Positions 1 through 8,292 of a stretch of DNA of 64,000 bases are shown piece after piece. The position numbers were made by a program, and so were the translations under genes. A model generated the notes under the pieces. It ran no database searches. It saw only the letters and a program-made list of their open reading frames with translations, and was not told the origin of the DNA. The DNA is from Thalassospira lucentensis MCCC 1A00383 = DSM 14000. Its GTDB lineage: Bacteria; Pseudomonadota; Alphaproteobacteria; Rhodospirillales; Thalassospiraceae. Position 1 is the first letter of the stretch. The number at the start of each line of letters is the position of its first letter. The stretch is from the NCBI RefSeq assembly GCF_000421265.1, contig NZ_ATWN01000006.1, positions 277,045 through 341,044 of the forward strand. Direction: 5' to 3'.

Positions 1-342
1 GTCACACGGCTGACTGGCATCGGTGTCAAAGCCGCGCGCCAAGTCCGCGAAACAACCCTGCCCGGGGCAAGTGGTATTCTAGCCTTTGACTTTGGCGCAA
101 CCGTTTCACATGAATTGCGCCGCTTTCTTTCCATCACCGCCGACGCGCATTACACCGACGAAGCGTTCCGCCAAACCACCCGCCATGACCGCACGACGGG
201 TGTCGGGTTGGGCATGACATATCAGCTCAACCGCTTTGCCCGGTTTGATGCCGGGATTGCCCATGACATGCGAAACTCGACCAGTTCGGGTCATGACTAT
301 CGCCGTTTTCAAACGCAATTCAGCCTCAAGCTGGAGATGTAG
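1..342 (+). CDS. Outer-membrane beta-barrel protein, C-terminal fragment
   Basis: The reading frame is open from base 1 and ends at a TAG at 340-342, leaving about 113 residues of the C-terminus. Alternating polar and aromatic strands (for example SITADAHYTDEAF and GVGLGMTYQLNRF) and a final strand FQTQFSLKLEM resemble the last strands of a beta-barrel. One base after its stop begins a Wza-type export protein, so the two are probably co-transcribed. The pairing suggests the outer-membrane barrel family found in alphaproteobacterial exopolysaccharide loci. The family is inferred from context and strand pattern; the start lies outside the window. Confidence 0.6.
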   Translation, partial: VTRLTGIGVKAARQVRETTLPGASGILAFDFGATVSHELRRFLSITADAHYTDEAFRQTTRHDRTTGVGLGMTYQLNRFARFDAGIAHDMRNSTSSGHDYRRFQTQFSLKLEM

Positions 343-343
343 A

Positions 344-889
344 ATGCTTAAACACCCAAACGCCCTTTTGATGATGGTTCTGGCTTTCTTAACCGTGCTC
401 TCGGGCAGCACAATCCCGGCACATGCCCAAACCATTTATCACATCAATTCGGGGGATACGGTCCGCGTCACTGTGTTTGGCGAAGCAGACTTATCGGGTG
501 AATTCACCGTCGATGCCAACGGACGGATCAACATGGCGTTGATCGGGTCGGTCGATGTGCGCAACCTGACGACCGACCAAACCCGTCAAAAAGTCCATGA
601 TGCCTATCAGGACGGCTATTTACGCAATCCCGACATCGCCGTTGAAATCATTGCCTTTCGCCCGTTCTTCATTGTCGGCGAGGTCAATCAACCCGGCTCC
701 TATGACTATGTGCCGGGGATGAATGTGCTCAATGCCATTGCACTTGGCGGCGGCATGACCTATCGCGGCGATGAAGATGACGTCGAAATCCTGCGCGGCA
801 ATGACACCGACCGGATTGCCATACCCGCAACCCTGGCCACCATCGTCATGCCCGGCGATATCGTCAGGATTGCTGAACGGTATTTTTAG
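344..889 (+). CDS. Polysaccharide export protein (Wza/poly-export family)
   Basis: A 181-residue protein with an N-terminal signal peptide (hydrophobic MMVLAFLTVLSG, cleavage after AHA) and no lipobox Cys, so it is probably soluble periplasmic or barrel-associated rather than a lipoprotein like E. coli Wza. Residues about 30-110 match the poly-export domain (INSGDTVRVTVFGEADLSG, then GRINMALIGSV) and residues about 115-180 an SLBB-like domain (FIVGEVNQPGSYDYVPGMNV). It would help form the outer-membrane or periplasmic channel for exopolysaccharide export. The ATG lies one base after the upstream barrel gene stop. No glycosyltransferases or Wzc kinase lie downstream, so this is the end of the export locus. 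Confidence 0.85.
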   Translation: MLKHPNALLMMVLAFLTVLSGSTIPAHAQTIYHINSGDTVRVTVFGEADLSGEFTVDANGRINMALIGSVDVRNLTTDQTRQKVHDAYQDGYLRNPDIAVEIIAFRPFFIVGEVNQPGSYDYVPGMNVLNAIALGGGMTYRGDEDDVEILRGNDTDRIAIPATLATIVMPGDIVRIAERYF

Positions 890-1128
890 GCTCAAGACCA
901 AAACACTTCAAACCAACATCTTTACGATACATCCTGCTGTGGATTTAGCGCCAAAAACCATCGTCCTTGGAAACCTTCAACAGCGCGTTGAATTTTCCCG
1001 GTGTTTTCGATCCTGATATCTTTACCTTTGCCCCTGATCCGTGATGAAATCGCGTTTGCGCATCCACCGCGCCAACAACAAACAAAACCCATTAAGGCAA
1101 AAGCCCCACCATACGGAGTTCTTCACAC
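890..1128. other. Intergenic region without a gene
   Basis: These 239 bases carry no credible reading frame and no clear rho-independent terminator after the export gene. A purine stretch, CGGAG, at about 1115-1119 is the likely ribosome binding site of the next gene. I see nothing else I can support. Confidence 0.5.
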
Positions 1129-2796
1129 ATGTCGGCGAAAACGCAAATGCGACACGGCGGACGTATTCTGGTTGATCAACTGGCCCTTCACGGGGCGGAA
1201 CGCGTCTTTCTGGTGCCCGGCGAAAGTTATCTGGCGGTTCTCGATGGTCTTGTTGATCATCCCGACATTGATCCGATCATTTGCCGTCAGGAAGGCGGGG
1301 CTGCCATCATGGCCGAGGCGTATGGCAAACTGACCGGAAAGCCCGGCATTTGCATGGTCACACGCGGCCCCGGTGCGACCAATGCGTCGGCGGGTGTGCA
1401 TGTTGCCCATCAGGACAGCACACCGATGATCCTGCTGGTCGGGCAGATCGGGCGCGACATGGTGGACCGTGAAGCATTTCAGGAAGTCGATTACCGCAAG
1501 ATGTTTGAACCCCTGGCAAAGTGGGTCGGGCAGATTGACGACATCAACCGCATCCCGGAATATCTTAGCCACGCCTACCATATCGCAACATCGGGTCGCC
1601 CCGGCCCGGTGGTTCTGGCCCTGCCTGAAGACATGCTGTCGTCCGAGGCCGAGGTCGCGGACGCCAAACCCTACGTCCCGATAGAAGCCAAAACAGCCTC
1701 TGAAGACGTCGCGCGGTTCCACAATGCTCTCAACTCGGCAAAGCAACCGGTCATGATTGTCGGGGGTGGCGGCTGGACCCGTGAAACCACGGAAAATCTT
1801 AAATCGTTTGCACTTCGAAACAATGTTGCGATTGCCACCAGTTTCCGCTGTCAGGACTATATCCCCAACACCCACAGCCACTTTATCGGTGATGTCGGCA
1901 TCGGGATTAACCCCAAACTGGCCGAATTCATCCGCGACAGTGACCTTGTGATTTTGGTCGGCTCGCGCATGGGCGAAATGACAAGCAGCGGCTATAGCCT
2001 GCTTGATATTCCCTGCCCACGTCAAAAACTGATCCATGTGTATGCCGGACCAGATGAGTTGGGCCGGGTCTATCGCCCTGATATCGCGATCAATGCGTCA
2101 CAGCGATCCTTCATCCGCGCCATTGCCATGATGGAACCGGTCGATGGCAGCGCCCGTGACGGTCAGATCGAATCTGCCCATGCGTCCTATCTTGCCTTCT
2201 CAACCCCGGTGGAAACGCCCGGCGATGTCAAGATGGCGCATGTGGTGGCGACGTTACGCGAAAAGCTGCCCGAAGACGCGATTGTCACCAACGGGGCGGG
2301 CAATTACGCCGCCTTCCTGCATCGTTTCTTCCGTTATGGAAAATACCGCACCGAACTGGCCCCGACATCGGGCTCTATGGGCTATGGCCTGCCGGCCTCG
2401 GTATCGGCAAAACTGACCCACCCGGATCGACCGGTGGTCTGTCTTGCCGGTGACGGCTGCTTTTTGATGCATGGGCAGGAATTTGCAACTGCCGTGCAGT
2501 ATGGTGCGAATATCATCACGCTTGTGGTCAATAACGGCATGTTTGGCACCATCCGCATGCATCAGGAACGCAATTATCCCGGCCGTGTGTCGGGCACCGA
2601 AATCCAGAACCCGGATTTCGCGGCCTATGCGGTTGCCTTTGGCGGATATGGGGAAACTGTGACACGGACCGAGGATTTCGGCCCGGCCTTTGACCGTGCG
2701 GTCGCGTCAGGCAAACCCGCGATCCTTGAAATTCAGGTTGACCCGCAAGCCTTAACGCCAATCAAAACCCTGGATCAAATCCGCACCGGCAATTGA
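1129..2796 (+). CDS. Thiamine diphosphate-dependent enzyme, acetolactate synthase-like
   Basis: A 555-residue protein with the three-domain layout of the acetolactate synthase/benzoylformate decarboxylase superfamily: N-terminal ThDP-binding domain with the activating Glu in CRQEGGAAIMAEAYG (about residues 50-64), a central domain around residues 190-330, and a C-terminal ThDP domain with the GDG...NN diphosphate/metal motif (GDGCFLMHGQ ... VVNNGMFG, about residues 442-475). No ilvN-type regulatory subunit is adjacent, and the gene stands alone between an exopolysaccharide gene and a nucleosidase, so a role in branched-chain amino acid synthesis is unlikely. The substrate cannot be read from the sequence; 2-oxo acid decarboxylation or carboligation is the family reaction. 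Confidence 0.8.
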   Translation: MSAKTQMRHGGRILVDQLALHGAERVFLVPGESYLAVLDGLVDHPDIDPIICRQEGGAAIMAEAYGKLTGKPGICMVTRGPGATNASAGVHVAHQDSTPMILLVGQIGRDMVDREAFQEVDYRKMFEPLAKWVGQIDDINRIPEYLSHAYHIATSGRPGPVVLALPEDMLSSEAEVADAKPYVPIEAKTASEDVARFHNALNSAKQPVMIVGGGGWTRETTENLKSFALRNNVAIATSFRCQDYIPNTHSHFIGDVGIGINPKLAEFIRDSDLVILVGSRMGEMTSSGYSLLDIPCPRQKLIHVYAGPDELGRVYRPDIAINASQRSFIRAIAMMEPVDGSARDGQIESAHASYLAFSTPVETPGDVKMAHVVATLREKLPEDAIVTNGAGNYAAFLHRFFRYGKYRTELAPTSGSMGYGLPASVSAKLTHPDRPVVCLAGDGCFLMHGQEFATAVQYGANIITLVVNNGMFGTIRMHQERNYPGRVSGTEIQNPDFAAYAVAFGGYGETVTRTEDFGPAFDRAVASGKPAILEIQVDPQALTPIKTLDQIRTGN

Positions 2797-2820
2797 TCAT
2801 TTCGAAAATGCAACAAGGCA

Positions 2821-2844
2821 GATCAGCCTTTCGAAAGGCTGATC
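2821..2844. terminator. Perfect 24-bp palindrome between convergent genes
   Basis: GATCAGCCTTTC and its exact complement meet at 2832/2833, giving a 12-bp stem with no spacer. It lies between the ThDP gene (plus) and the nucleosidase (minus) and overlaps the nucleosidase stop codon. No strong T tract follows on either strand, so it may act as a weak bidirectional terminator or a 3'-end stabilising hairpin. Confidence 0.5.
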
Positions 2845-3470
2845 TCGCCGCTTTCCAGTCCTGCTTTAAGCTTATCAACCGCATGGCTCAGTTTTTCGTC
2901 AACCACATGCAAATAGGCCGTCCAGTCCGACAGCTTGGAAAGCTCCTCTTTGCCATCTGAAATCCCGCGCAGGCCAATCAGCGGCACGTCAAACTTCTGA
3001 CAGGCCCGCAGGATTGCAAAACTTTCCATATCGACCATATCGGCATCAATCGCGTCATAGGCAGCCCCCGACACCACATTGGCCCCGGTCGACAGACGCG
3101 CTTCGGGAATGCCGGGAATACGATGGGGCAGCATGATTTCGGCGGGGAAATCGACAAACGGCGTACAGCCCTTTTCAAACCCCAGCACGGATGCATCCAT
3201 ATCGCGGTAGGACACCGAAATCGCCTGATAAACCTCGGCCTGCTCTAACGTCCGCGACCCGGCCGATCCCAGCGTCACGACAAGATCGGGCAGATCATTT
3301 GACTGCTGCAACTCGGTCAACGCCGCCGTGAGATTAATCGCAGCCTCCACCGGCCCCACCCCGATCATCAACGGCGTGAACTGCTTTTTGAGAAAATCCC
3401 CATATTCCGCCGGTGCCGCCATTGAAAACAGCACATTGTGGCCTGCAAAATCATGGAGATATCCGCGCAT
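2823..3470 (-). CDS. 5'-methylthioadenosine/S-adenosylhomocysteine nucleosidase-like protein
   Basis: A 215-residue phosphorylase-superfamily protein. The N-terminus VLFSMAAPAEYG carries the Glu expected in the MtnN active site, ADMVDMESFAI matches the ribose-binding Met-Glu signature, and LIGLRGISDG holds the catalytic Asp. The family hydrolyses MTA and SAH to release adenine, feeding methionine salvage and removing inhibitory SAH. I chose the ATG at 3470 because a GAGG sits 8 bases upstream; the frame remains open upstream, but that part lacks family similarity and runs towards the tRNA-Arg gene. It shares a hairpin with the convergent ThDP gene. A related nucleosidase specificity (for example futalosine) is not excluded. 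Confidence 0.75.
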   Translation of the reverse strand: MRGYLHDFAGHNVLFSMAAPAEYGDFLKKQFTPLMIGVGPVEAAINLTAALTELQQSNDLPDLVVTLGSAGSRTLEQAEVYQAISVSYRDMDASVLGFEKGCTPFVDFPAEIMLPHRIPGIPEARLSTGANVVSGAAYDAIDADMVDMESFAILRACQKFDVPLIGLRGISDGKEELSKLSDWTAYLHVVDEKLSHAVDKLKAGLESGEISLSKG

Positions 3471-3573
3471 CAAACTAACCTCGTCGATAAACTGTAAGGA
3501 CGTGCAGATTAGCGCCAGACACATGAAATAACAGCCCCAAAAGGAGCGTTGGTTCAGAGAATTGTTTGGAAAA

Positions 3574-3650
<77 letters not shown>

Positions 3651-3812
3651 GCAATATGTGGGGCCACGTCTGGATCAAGTGGCCCGAGCGGTTTGGGTGA
3701 TACAGGTTTTATCCCCGGCGGGCAAGGATTTTTGAGGGTTGCTGTTCACCAAATCCGGTGTCGAGCATAGCGGCCTTTGGGTTAAGCAATTCTTGCCTCC
3801 GCCATCGTGCAA

Positions 3813-5549
3813 TCAGCTTTCGACATCGCGGCGTTCATACGGGTCACGCACCACCCATGTGCCGTTCCATTCGCGGTCCTGTTCGCGGCGTTCCAGCCGT
3901 TCCATCCGGTTCATCATCAGCTGGGCAGCAAAATCGCTGTCGTCAAATTCGATCACGGATTCATAAAGCGGACGGGCTTCGTCAAAACGGCCATCTCGGT
4001 AATGGGCCATGGCGGCTTCATATTTTTTGCGCCATTCCTGGCGTTCATCTGAAAGCTGCCCACCGGCTGCGAGCACTTCATACAGATAGACCACTTTTTC
4101 CGTTCCCAGCAGCACCACATGGTCAAGGTCGCGCATTTCAATGTCGCCCGTCGCCATATTGGCAGTTTCATGGGATGCCAGAATCCGCGTACCATAAACC
4201 CGGTTGGCCTTTTCCAGACGGTTGGCATAGTTCACGCAATCGCCAACCACCGTATAGGCCCGTGATTTATCCGTCCCGATAGAGCCCACAACGACTTCGC
4301 CGGTTGCAATCCCGACACGGATATCAAGCCCGTGATCACCGATCAAATCGGCATATTTTGTTTTAAGCGCGTTAAAGCGCGCAACCTGTTCGATTGCCGC
4401 CTGACAGGCATGACCGGCATGGGCACCTTCACCACAAAACGGTGGGCCCCAGAAACCAATCACCCGGTCGCCCACGAAATTGTCGATAATCCCACTATGG
4501 CCAGAAATCGGTTCGGTCATGGCGGTCAGATAATCATTAAGGAAATCAACCAGCTTTTCGGGAGCAGTATGTTCGGCCAGCCAGTCAAACCCGGTCAGAT
4601 TGACAACACTGACCGTCATCACCCGCTTTTCAGAGGTTTCAAGCGCGGTTTCCTGATTGATCAGGTTATTGACGATTTTCGGATCGACATATTTGCCAAA
4701 CCGTTCACGCATGCGAAACCGGATGCGTAATTCACGGGTCATACGGTTAAACGCATCGGCCAGACGGGCAAAATCGCCCTTGCCCTTAAAATCAAGGCTG
4801 GTATCAAGTTTACCCGACTGCACCGCATTGAGCGCATTGGTAACCTGACGCACGGCAATGACCACCGCATGGGCCATGTAATAGGCCAGCGACACGCCAA
4901 TCACCACCGCAGCCAGCATCATGATGAATTCGGCCTGTATCAGGAAATCTTCGCGTGACGAGACGTTTTCGACCGTATCGGCCGCATATTTTTCCAGCAG
5001 CAAAATCTCGTTGCGCAGATCAAGCACGATATTGCGATGCAGGCCGCGCACCAGATTTTCCTGACGCTGGGCATCCATCAGATCATCATCCCTGACCCGG
5101 CTAAGCAACCGTTCAACGCCAAGGGAAAATTGCGCCGAGACATCGGCGAACTCACGCATGCGCACATCAAGATCAAGCAGAACGCCGTTATCGAAATGCC
5201 CCGATGCCTGTGCCCGGCCAAGGGCGGCAAAGGTGAATGCCTTGCGAAATGCCTGTTCGATCTGGGTTTGCTTGGCGTTGATTTCGATCTCAAGACCGTT
5301 CAAAAGCGGCGCGTGCGGGCCATCGTTTTCGACCACCCGCATATAGCGATCAATCAGCGAAATCTGTTCAAGTTGACGCGCGCGCACATCCGAAATCGCA
5401 TCCTTGACCGGCGTGACATAGCGCGACACAGCTTCGAGGTCGCCATTAATACCAAGCGATTGAATGACAGAGAATCCGGTGGCCACAACCAGCCACACGA
5501 CAAAAAAGGCCGCAACACCCAGGAACTTCGCCCGAACGGTCCGTAGCAT
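3813..5549 (-). CDS. Membrane-bound class III adenylate/guanylate cyclase-like protein with altered active site
   Basis: A 578-residue protein: TM1 near the N-terminus (FFVVWLVVATGF), a sensor region of about 170 residues probably exposed to the periplasm, TM2 (MLAAVVIGVSLAYYMA), a HAMP linker (ALNAVQSGKLDTSLDFKGKG) and a C-terminal class III cyclase homology domain. In the catalytic domain the first metal Asp of the usual FxDIxGF motif is Asn (VVNLTGF); the second metal Asp (FVGDRVIGFW) and the transition-state Asn/Arg (VNYANRLE) remain. The purine-specifying Lys and Asp are Asn (IIDNFVGD) and Ala (RAYTVVGD). Normal cAMP synthesis is therefore doubtful. ATG at 5549 was chosen for GGAGG and AGGA upstream; an ATG at 5603 would add 18 residues. 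Confidence 0.82.
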   Translation of the reverse strand: MLRTVRAKFLGVAAFFVVWLVVATGFSVIQSLGINGDLEAVSRYVTPVKDAISDVRARQLEQISLIDRYMRVVENDGPHAPLLNGLEIEINAKQTQIEQAFRKAFTFAALGRAQASGHFDNGVLLDLDVRMREFADVSAQFSLGVERLLSRVRDDDLMDAQRQENLVRGLHRNIVLDLRNEILLLEKYAADTVENVSSREDFLIQAEFIMMLAAVVIGVSLAYYMAHAVVIAVRQVTNALNAVQSGKLDTSLDFKGKGDFARLADAFNRMTRELRIRFRMRERFGKYVDPKIVNNLINQETALETSEKRVMTVSVVNLTGFDWLAEHTAPEKLVDFLNDYLTAMTEPISGHSGIIDNFVGDRVIGFWGPPFCGEGAHAGHACQAAIEQVARFNALKTKYADLIGDHGLDIRVGIATGEVVVGSIGTDKSRAYTVVGDCVNYANRLEKANRVYGTRILASHETANMATGDIEMRDLDHVVLLGTEKVVYLYEVLAAGGQLSDERQEWRKKYEAAMAHYRDGRFDEARPLYESVIEFDDSDFAAQLMMNRMERLERREQDREWNGTWVVRDPYERRDVES

Positions 5550-5694
5550 GGCGGTCCTGATCCTCCGAAAAATCGCTGCACAAAGCGCGTTTATTGCTGC
5601 CATATCGGGATTGAAAGAGCGTTAAACAACCCAACCGACACCGCGCAAATGATTAAAAAGGCTACCTGATCGGCTTTCCTTGGTCAAAAAGCAA

Positions 5695-6705
5695 TCATGA
5701 TTGTGTGCAGGAATAATTTTCTGCCGTCCCCAATGATGTGATCCAGCGACCAATATCGCCAATCACGACCGGCCCATTGAGGTCACGCAACACCATGTGA
5801 TAGCCCGATGCATACAACCATCTGGAATAGCGGGGTAAATTTTGCGCCCGAAGGTCACGATCAATCGTATCAATGGCATCGGGCGGAATGACCTGATCCT
5901 GCTGACCCGACAATAACAGGGTCGGAACGGAAATGTCCGCCGCCCGCGCGTGCGCCAAATCCATTAAATCGGCCACCCCGGCGATCATATCCACCCGCAC
6001 CGCAGACATCATCTGTGGGTCGCGTGACAAACGACGCAGCATTTCAATATTGTCGGACGGCCAAATATCAAGCCCCCTGCCCGTCAGCGGCAACCATGGC
6101 AGGCCATAGGACATCATACTCAGCGGCACAGTTTGATACCACGGCATCGTGTTCCGGTCCCAAACCGCCGGGGCGGCCAGCACGATACCATCCATCAATG
6201 AGGGCCGGGTCGCTGCGGTGACAATTGCCACCGCCCCGCCCATGGAATTGCCCAAAAGATAAATCGGAACATTGGGGTAACGTCCACGCAACAAAACCAG
6301 CATGTCACTGGCATCATCAACCATACTGCGCGTTCCGGCCCAGAACGGGCGCGTCGGGCTGCGCCCAAACCCGCGCTGATCGAACGCGTAAACAGCAATG
6401 CCGGTCGGGCCAAGTGCGTCACCAAGTTCCATAAACGCATTGGCATAATCGCCCATGCCATGCAGGCCAAGGATCACCGCAGACGGGTGATCAAGTGCGC
6501 CCCATGACTGCAGGGCAAGCCCGGTTCCATCACTTGTCTGAAAACTATCGGAGGTAAACGAAATTTGCGCAATTGGCGGCCCGGCGGAATGCACAGAAGG
6601 TGCGCAGGCTGACAGCATCAGCACCACCCCCGGCACCATCAAATATGCTAGAAAGCGAACCGAAATCCTTCGGAAGACCCGACGGAATAATTGAGTGACC
6701 GACAC
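5695..6705 (-). CDS. Alpha/beta-hydrolase lipoprotein (lysophospholipase-like)
   Basis: A protein of about 336 residues with a basic, hydrophobic leader ending in lipobox LSAC, so probably an outer- or inner-membrane lipoprotein. The hydrolase fold shows the oxyanion region ILGLHGMGDYANAF, nucleophile elbow GNSMGG (Ser), the acid in LLLSGQQDQVIPP (Asp) and the His in ASGYHMVLRD, as in monoacylglycerol lipases and lysophospholipases (Serine aminopeptidase S33/Hydrolase_4 group). I place the start at a GTG at 6705 because GGAG lies 5 bases upstream; an ATG at 6744 is in frame but lacks a ribosome binding site. It probably acts on membrane lipids; the substrate is unknown. Confidence 0.78.
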   Translation of the reverse strand: MSVTQLFRRVFRRISVRFLAYLMVPGVVLMLSACAPSVHSAGPPIAQISFTSDSFQTSDGTGLALQSWGALDHPSAVILGLHGMGDYANAFMELGDALGPTGIAVYAFDQRGFGRSPTRPFWAGTRSMVDDASDMLVLLRGRYPNVPIYLLGNSMGGAVAIVTAATRPSLMDGIVLAAPAVWDRNTMPWYQTVPLSMMSYGLPWLPLTGRGLDIWPSDNIEMLRRLSRDPQMMSAVRVDMIAGVADLMDLAHARAADISVPTLLLSGQQDQVIPPDAIDTIDRDLRAQNLPRYSRWLYASGYHMVLRDLNGPVVIGDIGRWITSLGTAENYSCTQS

Positions 6706-6754
6706 AGAAACTCCGAAGGAAAAGGTTTCAGACAAGACATTCATGTTAAAGCCA

Positions 6755-6789
6755 AAAACAAGAACCCCACAACAAATTGCGGGGTTCTT
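6755..6789 (-). terminator. Rho-independent terminator of the ABC ATPase gene
   Basis: AAGAACCCC (6760-6768) pairs with GGGGTTCTT (6781-6789) across a 12-base loop. Read on the minus strand the stem is followed by GTTTTT, placing it 53 bases downstream of the ABC ATPase stop. Confidence 0.7.
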
Positions 6790-6842
6790 ATATCGATCAT
6801 GACGGACAAGGACCGCCTGATATTCTGGTACCGCGCAGCAGC

Positions 6843-7805
6843 CTACGCCGCCGCACCGGCCCGCGCGGCATTATTATCGCGGGTCAGCATCAGGAAGATG
6901 TCTTCAAGATCGCCTTCCTCGGTCGACAGATCCTTAACCGCAAGACCACAGCCATGAATGGCTTCGAGGATTTCGGTCATCTGGGTGTTGCTGGGACGAT
7001 AATGCAGCGCAATCTGGTTTTCCGACCGAAGCTCCGCCCCCCAGGGGGCCAGCACATCGGGAACCGCATTGAGTTCATTATTCACCGTCAGGATCAGGGT
7101 TTTGTGATCAATCCGGCGCAGCAGGCTACGCTTATCTTCATGGGCAATCACTTTGCCCTGATTGATGATCGCGATCTCGTCACACAGCTCTTCGGCTTCT
7201 TCAAGATAGTGCGTGGTCAGAACGATGGTCACACCGGCGTTGTTCAGTTCTTTGACATAGGCCCAAAGCTGCTGACGCAATTCGATATCGACCCCGGCGG
7301 TTGGTTCATCAAGAACCAGAACCGGTGGGGTATGAACCATGGCCTTACCGACCAAAAGGCGGCGACGCATCCCGCCCGAAAGCGATCTTGAGTACGAGTC
7401 TGCCTTGTCTGCCAGACCAAGGGCGGCAAGAATCTCATCGGTGCGACGTTCTGGTTTGGGCACGCCATAGAGGCCGGCCTGCAATTCCATCGCCTGACGC
7501 GGGGTGAAAAATGCATCCAAATTTAGTTCCTGTGGCACGATCCCGATCGCGCAACGCGCCGCGCGCATTTCCGCCTCGATATCATGGCCCCAGATTTTTG
7601 CCGTGCCGTTTGTCTTGGTGACAAGACCGGCCAAGATGTTGATAAACGTTGACTTTCCGGCACCATTTGGTCCGAGAAGCGCGAAAAAAGACCCGCGGGG
7701 AATTTTCAGTGAAACATCATCAAGGGCAAGTTTTTCGCCGTTTGACCCCGTATAGACCTTGGTCAAGCCTTCGACTTCGATGGCATAGTCGGGCATTGCA
7801 GTCAT
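6843..7805 (-). CDS. ABC transporter ATP-binding protein
   Basis: A 320-residue ATPase with Walker [13 protein letters not shown]-loop GIVPQELNLD, signature LSGGMRRRLLVGKA, Walker B VLVLDEPTAG and switch His TTHYLEE. It resembles the single-domain ATPases of ABC-2 type exporters (CcmA/NatA/YadG group), with a C-terminal extension of about 90 residues. No permease is adjacent; its ABC-2 membrane partner must lie elsewhere or upstream genes have been rearranged. Two in-frame ATGs lie 3 codons apart (7805 and 7796); GGAG lies about 11 bases before the first. A terminator follows the gene, and the next upstream gene is divergent, so it is transcribed alone. Confidence 0.88.
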   Translation of the reverse strand: MTAMPDYAIEVEGLTKVYTGSNGEKLALDDVSLKIPRGSFFALLGPNGAGKSTFINILAGLVTKTNGTAKIWGHDIEAEMRAARCAIGIVPQELNLDAFFTPRQAMELQAGLYGVPKPERRTDEILAALGLADKADSYSRSLSGGMRRRLLVGKAMVHTPPVLVLDEPTAGVDIELRQQLWAYVKELNNAGVTIVLTTHYLEEAEELCDEIAIINQGKVIAHEDKRSLLRRIDHKTLILTVNNELNAVPDVLAPWGAELRSENQIALHYRPSNTQMTEILEAIHGCGLAVKDLSTEEGDLEDIFLMLTRDNNAARAGAAA

Positions 7806-7987
7806 GTGTCAGTGATCTCCACTCTTTTCCGCGTCGCTTGTTTGCGCTAAGACCATGGAGCGCCATGAGCATGCGGAAGTATTGATTGAATATGCGCAAT
7901 CGGTATCATCCCCGTTAAACCGGGGTCAATGCTGACCGCAATCGCGTGGCCAATCCCGATGGCCATACAAAACTTGGAACTGGATAT

Positions 7988-8167
7988 ATGAAGCTCACCG
8001 AAGAAATCAAAGTCGGCACTCTGAATGTAGCCTGCGACGGCGGAAAAGGTCACCTTGGCCACCCGACCGTTTACCTCAATCTTGAGGAAAAAGGCGAGAT
8101 CGTCTGCCCGTACTGCTCAAAAAAATATATCTTCGACAAATCCCAGGCCGATCACGCAGCCCATTAA
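7988..8167 (+). CDS. Zinc-finger domain-containing protein (zf-CHCC, NDUFS6-like)
   Basis: A 59-residue protein with the zf-CHCC pattern: VACDGG, then GHLGHPTVYLNL, then IVCPYCSKKY, giving one Cys, one His and a Cys-x-x-Cys for zinc. The family is shared with the mitochondrial complex I accessory subunit NDUFS6 and is typical of alphaproteobacteria, where it may assist complex I; the function here is inferred from family only. ATG at 7988 follows a GGA-containing leader. It lies 125 bases upstream of trpB on the same strand. Confidence 0.85.
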   Translation: MKLTEEIKVGTLNVACDGGKGHLGHPTVYLNLEEKGEIVCPYCSKKYIFDKSQADHAAH

Positions 8168-8292
8168 TCCGTTACGCCCGTTTGCGGGTATTGTAACCAG
8201 CCAGCGCGACACATTTCGTCAGCGCTTTGCGGATTAATCGGTCGTCACCAGCCTACGCCGCAGGAATTGCGGCCTATCCACGGGGAATTTCT

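Noticed and set aside
1123..2037. Minus-strand open frame of 304 codons inside the ThDP enzyme gene
   Set aside because: Opposite a protein with clear ThDP motifs; the translation shows no recognisable fold.
5692..5703. Short palindrome CAATCATGATTG at the end of the lipoprotein hydrolase gene as a terminator
   Set aside because: The stem is only 6 bp without a loop and is AT-rich; the five T that follow on the minus strand are not enough for a confident call.
8168..8292. trp attenuator or leader peptide before trpB
   Set aside because: No Trp-rich small frame and no alternative hairpins; the region is an ordinary short spacer.
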